Assembly (NCBI GenBank): GCA_013433145.1 | Contig: CM024187.1 | Location: forward strand, 20,387,826 to 20,451,825 | Reading direction: 5' to 3' | Length of the DNA: 64,000 nucleotides | DNA from: Ascaris suum | Lineage: Eukaryota; Nematoda; Chromadorea; Rhabditida; Ascarididae | Part shown: positions 44,860 to 64,000 of the stretch, in pieces | Layout: each line of letters starts with the position of its first letter | Numbering within the stretch: position 1 is the first letter of the stretch | The notes under the pieces: model-generated | What the model was told of the DNA's origin: nothing | Seen by the model: only the letters and a program-made list of their open reading frames with translations | The model's database searches: none | Program-made: the position numbers and the translations under genes

Positions 44860-45020
44860 GGAGCTGCAGCGACGCAAATCACAATAAACGCACGCCGCCG
44901 CGTCTCGCATCTGAGTGGAGTGTAACGTGGCGCCAGAGGGCTGCTCCGCGCCGCTCGAAGAGCCCCCTAGCAGAACTGAAGAGTGGAGTGTGCTGGCTCC
45001 GCTCCTATGTAAAAGCGACG
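44860..45020 (+). promoter_or_regulatory. GC-rich upstream region of the SH3BGR-like gene
   Basis: The 160 bp before the ATG at 45021 are strikingly rich in GC and CpG compared with the AT-rich surroundings, with clusters such as GCGCCGCTCGAAG and GACGCAAATC. AGTGGAGTGT occurs twice (44914 and 44983 areas). Probably core promoter and 5' UTR. No TATA box was assigned. Confidence 0.4.
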
Positions 45021-56444
<11,424 letters not shown>

Positions 56445-57531
56445 TGTGTAATGTGCTAGGAAACAATGTTCGTTTTGTTCGTCTTTCAGTTGTGGGGAGC
56501 CTCGCATGAAGCGTTCGGGAGCGACTCCCCAAGCCAATACCCCCCCCCCCCCCCATCCCCCCGCAAATTTGTGCAATTTTCGAAATCACAACTGAGCAGC
56601 AATTTCGATGATGCATAATCGCATATTATTACAGCATTTCGAACTAATTCAGCGCTTAATTTTTCGCATTTTCTAATTAATATACCATTCCCATATGCAA
56701 TGTTCAATGCCCACAATTGAGGATACAATCTTTGTGGTTGCTATTCAAAAATAGAGATATTACAGTTTATGCGTGCAAATCCGAGCACTCTTTCCGAGCA
56801 TATTACTCGAGCAATCATAATTTTTGAGATATTGGACATCGGAATTGTTTCATATTCGAATATGCAAATTACCTTACAGAATTACTGAGTTAGCCGATGC
56901 AGCAACTGTTATATATGTACGGCATCGACCCGCGAAAGTGGGCACCTACTGTACGGGTATTGTTAGAAGATTTTACCGAAATGCAATGCAAACTATTATC
57001 TTTTTAACGAATTGGAGAGTCGCTCAGCGGCGCACTCGCAAAAATAAATACGTTTCATCTAAAGTTTCCTTGCTCTTTCACATAATAAACTATATTCGTT
57101 CAGCAAGAGTTCATCATGTTTCGAGCATATGTGAATGCCTCAGACGAATGGATCGGTAAATGTTAAAAATCGGTATTTCATCAAAGCAAACATTAATAAG
57201 GCGAAATCTGTTACAAAATAGATACTTTTCTCAAGAGAGTTTTATCACCGCATATTTGAATTTGAATTTGAAGATTGTATACCCACATTAGGCTGTTACT
57301 ACTAGTCATATCCTTTAAAAATAAACGGATTTAAAAGGAGGATTTTTAAGATAAGTGCAAAGATAAGTGGAGAATAGCACGAGGAAATGTGCATCTCTTG
57401 AAGATTTGCCTCTCAGCAGCAAATGATTGGATGAGAAAAACAAAACAAACGATACAATAGATACACCATCAGAAATTAATCACTCATACGTTTTACCCGA
57501 AGAAAGAATAGAAACAATCATCCAGATCCAG
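56445..57531. other. Spacer between convergent SH3BGR-like and UPRT genes
   Basis: The 3' UTRs of the two convergent genes must lie here. AATAAA on the plus strand at 57043 could serve the SH3BGR-like gene. An open frame of 111 codons at 56824 has no recognisable domain and is probably chance. Confidence 0.5.
56540..56554 (+). repeat. C15 homopolymer
   Basis: A run of 15 C (then ATCCCCCC) about 100 bp after the SH3BGR-like stop codon, probably within its 3' UTR. The minus strand is G-rich here. Confidence 0.95.
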
Positions 57532-58818
57532 TCAGTCAGTGCCAAAATATTTGGTTACAAAGTGATACGGTAAACATGCGTTAATATCGCTGGTTAAGAT
57601 CGACATCGACGGAAACTGCTCCATAATGTGTTTAATACCTATAAAAAAAATAATTGATCTTGGAATGTACATTTATAAATAGGCCACGTATTGAAGAAAG
57701 CTCAACAAAAGACAGGCAAAACATTCAATCACGTCAGCAAGCAGAACCCGTGAAAAGATCCGAAAAAAATGAGAACTCGCTCAGTGATCCCAATATTGTG
57801 CACGAAGAGGAAGAATCATGGTGATTAAAATTGGCGTTTAAGAAATGAAAGAAGTCCACCTAATCATGACAGTATGGCGCTAGTCTTCACCTCTGTTGGT
57901 AAAAAGAACCAAGCCACGTCAACAATCTCTTCGTTACGTAACATCGCATTTTCTCCTCGAAAAATTCCCGTAATTCCGGTACTAATATATTATTCACTCT
58001 GCGTTTGCGACCACCTCTTGCGTTGTCCGTCATCTTGTACTCTACTTTAAAAGAAGACAAAAAACTATTCGCTCATCTAAAACCACAGCGGACAGCATTA
58101 CCCTTTTAATTAATATCCACGGAGCGTCTAACAACGCATCTGTACCACAATTTTTGAATCATCACGTGGAAATGGACTCAGGAAACAAACAAATTTTGGC
58201 TATATTCGGAAAAGAGGGCTGAGAAAGTTTGTGGACGTCACAGAATGCATTTCCTCCTGAAGTGTGATTTCAAAACATACCTCAGTAATTCTCATTAACT
58301 AAAACATATTTTCCTCCGCTGTGAAAAACTTTAAAAATCGAGCGAAGTAAATGAAAAAACAAACTGCTTGGTGTTGAGAATAATGTTAGCAGTAGTATAT
58401 TTTCTTCGAGTACATTGTTTTCAACAAGTACTGAGACAGCCTTTATCACTGTATTACCCGTACCTGCAAACGAGCGAATAATTCATAGCCAATAAACAGT
58501 AAAGTTAAGATCCATTTTTGCGCATTAAAGGATAAAGCCGCTTGCGGTATCCCTCAAGAACCACACCTCAAACATAAAAATGGACATCTTCGAGCTGTCC
58601 ATTATAGACGAATAACCATCCGCTTTTGTCACTCAACATGCACACGGTCTTTTGCATGCCTCTGGGCTATGATTCAAAATAGGCTTATCGCATTACACGT
58701 TGTTTAAATCGCCATTTGCTCAAACCTCACCTCATACGGGATATGCCTGTATCCCCTCACAGCATTATGCGACTTGCATTCTTAACTGTTTTTTGTTAAA
58801 GTACAATAAGGCGACGAC

Positions 58819-58892
<74 letters not shown>

Positions 58893-61293
58893 GTTTCGTA
58901 CTTGAATGAAGAAGGCTCTCAGAGTTATTTCGCTCTGCTCAATGATAATGCGTGCATTCAATAGTGCGCGTCTATTAGAGGTGGAGCCTCAGCACTGCGT
59001 TTGGGGACTGATCCTTGTCTAGTCTCAATCCTCTAGTTATTTAAACGGCTGTTTCAGTGGGTCTCAACTGAATCCTATCTCAGTCGCGTTCAGGATCGGA
59101 TTTAACCCAAGATGACGTAGAGATGGGTTAAACCCGATTAAGCTTCGGTTCAAGTCGCATCCAAGTTTAACTCAGATCTTATTTAAATACTACTTGTGCA
59201 AATAACAGAGCAATGAGTAAAACACATTAATGTGGCATGTTATCGCACGTGAATATGACGCCCTTGATCGGGTGCTTAGAACTGTCTGTGAATACAAATC
59301 CCCTTGGAGCGGATTATATATAAGACGGTTGAATTCGGAAAATTTTTCTATCTTCCACAACGCTTCATTGTACAGTTTCTATTTAGGGCAAACTCCATCC
59401 AGAGGCCATATTGTAGAAGATATGGCAGCTATGTATGTGTCTGCTTCTCCATCAATTCGGCCTCACTGTCTTCTGAACGTCAATGGAAGTAGTTGGTCTA
59501 GGGACCGCATATTGTTCCGAATACCTTTGACATTCCGCTTTTTCTGATTTCAAATGAACGGCCTCATCCATATGTTTCAAAACTGTACATGAGGCGACCA
59601 CCAAGATACTCAAGAATTCTTCATTTCGCTGTTCCATCCCACATTTTTCTCTCTTTACGAGTCGTTGGTCAGACCATTTCTATAATTAGCTGACGTAGCA
59701 CACTGCTGCAGGGTGCTTATAACTTGGTCTAGCGAAGGTAGCGAAGCAGCTTATTCTGAGGAATACGCACTCAGGAGTGGATAAAGCAGAAGGACACGTC
59801 GCTGGGCAATATCAGGCATTAATCTTGCATACAAAAGCCTCGTATCCTCGGCTAATAACATCTTCCCAATTCGTATCGACCTGAAATGGGTATTCAATAA
59901 ACTCTACTCGATATCTTGTAGAAACCGTTACCGATTGGAACGGCAAAGAATTACAATGAGTTCTGCGCCTACAATTGACTTATCTATGGCAAAGCGGCCA
60001 ACCAGCTCTCCGTTCTGTACATTGTGCACCGACTGAGGCGAATGAAAACAACGACATAAAAACATTCGATGCATTCATATATTCCAATCGACCTTTGTGC
60101 AAACCATTAAGCAACTGTAATCGTAGCGATTAGATGCATTTTCTCGAGAGCGAATCTTGTTAGTTTGTTGCGCAGCTACGTGATTAAAATCAAAATGCGA
60201 TGGAAGCTGTTCATCTAGAAACGAAACTCGTGCTCAACCAAGCAAAGGTTTTTTTCAAACCTTTCAAAATATTTATGACTGCAGAAGATGTGACACTTAT
60301 GACTGCAGAATCCAAGGTTGGTAAGTAAAAAGAAAAAAAGAGAAAAAACAAGGGACCAAACCTGCAACATTGCCTAAGAGCATGTTCCATGGCCTCTCCA
60401 CTTCGGCTTATTGATACACCACAGTTTCCCCGTGCAAATGCAATTCCTTCATAGACATAACCGGTAGGCGTCTCAACTGTTACGTTCGTATATGGGAGAC
60501 GATTTAGACCTTCCTCAATGACCAGTCGCATAAGGCGATCCGCATAGAAAACGAAATCCGAATGATCCGTTTCCCTTCAACATAATAACTTTAACTATTA
60601 TCAAAAATGAGAGGGAAGAACAAATGCAAAACAACTTTGCGCGGAATACATATATTCCCTTGGAGTATCAAGCATTCATCGGATTGTCTGCATTTTGTCA
60701 ACGTAGCTCTTCCCCGTGCATTTACATATGACATCCTTTATGTGTCATTCACACTGACCTTATCTAGGTGAAAAACTGATACAACCGAGACGCGTTATTA
60801 GCTTGCTTTCTCGATTTCCCTACAAAGAGCACAATCATTTCTCATAACATAGTTGTCAATTTCTTTTAGAAAGCACGACAATGCTGCAATGAAATTCATT
60901 TTTAAATAATACTTCAACATAATAAACGATCAAAAATGACTCCCATTTCAAATTTAAAAGTAGAAAATTGTAAGAAATGAAGAGCCTGAACAGGACGTTT
61001 ACTCAAATCGGGCTCTCAGCTGAATTCTTCCCTCACCAAAGATGATAAAATTATTAGACTTTGTATGAAAGCAAAACGTGCGCTTCATATGATCTAAGTA
61101 TAGTATTTCAAGCAGTACTTCAGAGATGATACGAAAAGTTTTATAAAAAACATAGCCGACGCGAGAAATGACAAACGGTGCGAGATAACTTTGAGAAGTC
61201 TTACCTGTCCATTAGGATCGTCTGCAGCTCGATCACCTGATCTGTTGGCTCCAGTAGGTATACGTTGTCAGGTAAAACACCTCCATTTTCCAT
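57532..61293 (-). CDS. Animal-type uracil phosphoribosyltransferase homologue (UPRT)
   Basis: Five minus-strand exons join in phase: 61293-61205, 60574-60362, 59880-59771, 58463-58365, 57638-57532, giving 205 residues. Recognised blocks in order are VIELQTILMDR, DFVFYADRLMRLVIEEGLN, TPTGYVYEGIAFARGNCGVS, SRSGEAMEHALRQCCR, SIRIGKML, LMPDIAQRRVLLLYPLL, the PRPP-binding STGNTVIKAV (138-147), LFSTPSS, and the terminal HFVTKYFGTD. The family makes UMP from uracil and PRPP in pyrimidine salvage. Like vertebrate UPRT, the C-terminus shows HF before the FGTD block where, as I recall, bacterial enzymes carry a GDxGDR uracil-binding loop, so true uracil activity is uncertain. TPSS replaces the TPHG of the human protein. 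The start at 61293 suits a length near the catalytic core; longer N-termini exist in the family. Introns are 0.5-1.3 kb. Confidence 0.93.
58825..58890. repeat. (TA)n microsatellite in a UPRT intron
   Basis: About 66 bp of pure TA in the intron between the third and fourth UPRT exons. Confidence 0.95.
59095..59138. repeat. 15-bp hairpin in a UPRT intron
   Basis: 59095-59109 (ATCGGATTTAACCCA) pairs with 59124-59138 (TGGGTTAAACCCGAT) with one mismatch (A-C) around a 14-nt loop. Related words such as GTTTAACTCAG and GGTTCAAG surround it. Confidence 0.65.
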
Positions 61294-64000
61294 CCGTTAT
61301 TGAAGACAAAATGCTAATTTGAGCCGGAAGTGCTGTCACTGAAGTCAGTACTGAAATAGTGCGATAGTTTTCGTTGCCTGGTGTGCAACTATCATAAACG
61401 CTGACGATCAAGAAAACCCGATATCAAATAAAATTTCCAACTGTTATTAACTATAACAAAGCTGCAACAAAACATACTTTAAACTAGTACTTGTTGTAAA
61501 TTCGTTTAATCTAGATAAAGAGTGACTGTGAAACTTCAAAATTCAGCTTCAAAACTACTGCAGTCTCGCGAATAAAATAAAGCACTCCTTTAACGAACTG
61601 AAAGGATCAAACTGCATGAAAAGAATACCATGCCAAACCACCAGCTGACCTGTTAAAATGCCTATTATGAAAGCCTAACTGGTTTACTCGCTGACTTCCC
61701 CAATTGATGCTCCGAATTTCCTGGCATGCTCTACCTCATTATCGATAAAGGATATTGCCAATGAAAACGCTAGCTCATTACTAGCCCGTATGCCTCTTCA
61801 TCAGTTATTCACTCCCGTATAAGGATTATTGAACAATACAGTGGGCTACGTGATCCGATATTCACAGCATCTATGGGATACCATTTCCAAATGCCCTTGG
61901 ATGCGTGAAAAAGTGTAGTTTCTTGCCAAAGCGTGTCCGATCGCGAACCAGAAATTTTTATTCAAGAAGCAAATCAAAGCCATTGAATTTTAGAGGTTCA
62001 ATGTACACCCTAGAACGACCTCCATAGCCGTATATACGAGTCCTAATTTCTGTCTTCGAATTCTCTGTGGCGAATGCGAAAGGGGAGGGACGCTTATTTT
62101 TTTAAAATATATATTTATATCAGTTTTAAGCATAGTATAGTCTAAAAATAAGCTAGGCGAAAAATAATGCGCACCTTATCCCAATTAAAGAGGTAATAAC
62201 GCAAAATAAAGCACAATTAATGGAATCTTTAAGCTATTACAATAGAATGCAGCTAGACGTATGAAATTTCGGACAGATAAAGTGGAGTAGAGCTTAGTTT
62301 AACACCTTGCAGTAAACTACCATCATTAGTGTTCCCTTATCAGCTACACATAGTTCGACAAGTCAGATATGCTAGGTTCGATTCCAATCAGTGAACACTA
62401 AGACAGCGAGCGTTTAGGGATGCGCTTTTAATAGGCGTAATAATGCGTCTGATGTGAAATGTGTTTATTTGAAACGCAAAAGTTTCAAAAACCTGGAACA
62501 TTTCACAACGAATATGAGCATTACAAAATCGGTTAAATTATTTCGAAGTCAGTTTTCTGGGCAAAACCCTCATTTAAATTTCTCGTTCATGAAAGCGGAG
62601 TGGGAATGAATTTTCCATTTTGCGTGGATGAAAATAAAGAAGTCTCTAGAAGAACGAATACTGCGTAGGAAGAGCTTAGAAAAGCGTTGTACGGTTAGGC
62701 GAAGACAGTCTCGAGGATATCAACTGACGAAGAAAACCCCAACCACAAAACTATAACCTAACGGAGAGCCGAAGAACCGTCTAAAAAACGCAACGCTCAT
62801 CCTTCCCTCCCGGCAAATTTTCGACTGAGAGCACAATGCAACGATAGCAACGAGATTTTTGGCAATCCTTCAAATCAAAATATCGCTTTCGAATTAACGC
62901 AAAAACATTGTAGCGTTATAATGGAATCTCTGCGAAGGTAATCACAAGTGCTTATTGAGATATGAGGCAAAAAAAGTCAAATTTATCCAGAATCTCCTCA
63001 TCTCGGTGACATGAAGCTAAAAACTGATACCTAAGATAGCTGAAGGTCTTACTTCAATGTCGCTTTTTATTGTAGGTAATTATGAAATATTAGCTAGCAG
63101 TTATAAGCAGTTACGATATCTGCTGCAAATTACAAGTCGTAATATTTTTTTATCAAACGTTATTGTGAGATTTCTCTCAACGTTATGAGCAATTCGATAT
63201 CGGCTAAAATTTGGCAATCTTTTGGTAACAATTTCCCAGGAAAATTCCATTTAATGACTATGACAATGAAATTTGCAAAAATTATCGGCGAATTTTTGCT
63301 GAGAAAATTTTTGAGAAGAATAAATAATTTTTTTCTTTTTTTTTTAAACTAAAACTTAGGAAAATCAATTTAAGCACTTTTTTTTGGATGCATTATTTAC
63401 GTGTGTATTTGATTTGCATTTAGAAGAAATAATTTTGGATATGTAAATTTATTTCTTTTTCACTATTGATAAGCGTTAGTCGTAAAATAATTTCATTGAT
63501 AATATCAAATTAAACGACTTCAATTCTGAGTAAATGCATTCAATCAGTATACGGCTATCGCACGTATATCGCTTATTTAAAAGGACATGCCATAAACTAT
63601 GAACATGCCTCAACTCTCCCTAATCGTTTCAACATCGCCTCTTTAACGATCCACGCAACCATATTCATTTACTGTTTCATTTGCACAAATACACAGCGTT
63701 TGTGTCCGCGTATTGAAACCGATTGCATGTCGTAGAAATCACATATATCAACAATCGATAGACACTTCTCAAAGGATAAAAGAAACACGTTTACTAAAAA
63801 GTTGAATTTAGGCGTGAGAAAGATATGCAGTTTGAGAGGACAAATGACTATAAAATTATGAAATTTCATCGCTTCTAAAAGTTGAAATTTCTAAGGTTGT
63901 TGCATTTGTTTTATAATCACATTCGACTTGGATTAACTTCTAAGTTATAAGAATATGCAATCATTGAGCTTTTAAAGATACAAACTTCTACAAATTTTTT
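61294..64000. other. Right-hand spacer upstream of UPRT
   Basis: The first few hundred bases should hold the UPRT promoter and 5' UTR; an AAATTAG acceptor lies about 25 nt before the ATG. Otherwise AT-rich with no recognised gene. A tRNA-length inverted-repeat structure with a B-box-like motif is at 62328-62399. A short basic open frame near 62630-62757 has no known relatives that I can name. Confidence 0.5.

Noticed and set aside
57887..58033. 49-codon minus-strand basic ORF in a UPRT intron
   Set aside because: It starts with a plausible MTDNARGGRKRR peptide but does not fit the UPRT phases or any known family.
59640..60020. First read as a decayed LINE 3' end on the plus strand
   Set aside because: The minus strand here carries a clean UPRT exon (59880-59771) with matching phases, which explains the sequence better.

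Overview
This is eukaryotic DNA, most likely from a chromadorean nematode, probably a parasitic one. The reasons are protein-coding genes split into small exons (45-340 nt) by introns of 0.5-4.5 kb, GT...AG boundaries with short T-rich acceptors of the TTTTCAG/TTTGCAG kind and no obvious upstream branch-point tract, possible trans-splice acceptors just upstream of start codons, AT-rich spacers, and many long (TA)n arrays. The translated exons fit animal and nematode orthologues. The exact species cannot be read from the window.

Seven genes can be supported by joining exons whose reading phases agree. From left to right they are: (1) a rhodopsin-like GPCR on the minus strand, whose first coding exon is inside the window and the rest off the left edge; (2) VPS4, the ESCRT-III AAA ATPase, on the plus strand at 2551-7374, whose five exons start at the AAA core, with no MIT-domain exons found; (3) a small membrane protein with one LDL-receptor class A repeat, plus strand, 8151-13005; (4) a dithiol glutaredoxin (CPYC), minus strand, 17374-19483; (5) mitochondrial ribosomal protein L38, plus strand, 28091-35543, eight exons; (6) an SH3BGR-type thioredoxin-fold protein with a 112-residue acidic tail, plus strand, 45021-56444, five exons over 11 kb; (7) an animal-type uracil phosphoribosyltransferase homologue, minus strand, 57532-61293, five exons and apparently complete. 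Genes 6 and 7 converge about 1.1 kb apart.

The remainder is intron and spacer. It contains a decayed CR1/jockey-like non-LTR retrotransposon (40590-41880), a decayed unrecognised coding region antisense inside an SH3BGR intron (52325-53220), at least eight (TA)n arrays, G20/G21/C15 homopolymer runs, and several perfect or near-perfect hairpins. The best hairpin is a 69-nt foldback at 26823-26891.

The genes do not form one pathway. They are housekeeping functions (endosomal sorting, redox, mitochondrial translation, pyrimidine salvage) plus two receptor-like membrane proteins. No bacterial-style operon, CRISPR array, rRNA gene or convincing tRNA gene was seen, and no clearly new multi-gene system. 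The observations most worth testing are the 26.8-kb hairpin, a possible MIT-less VPS4 start, and an in-frame candidate cassette exon that would add a second hydrophobic segment to the LDLa protein.
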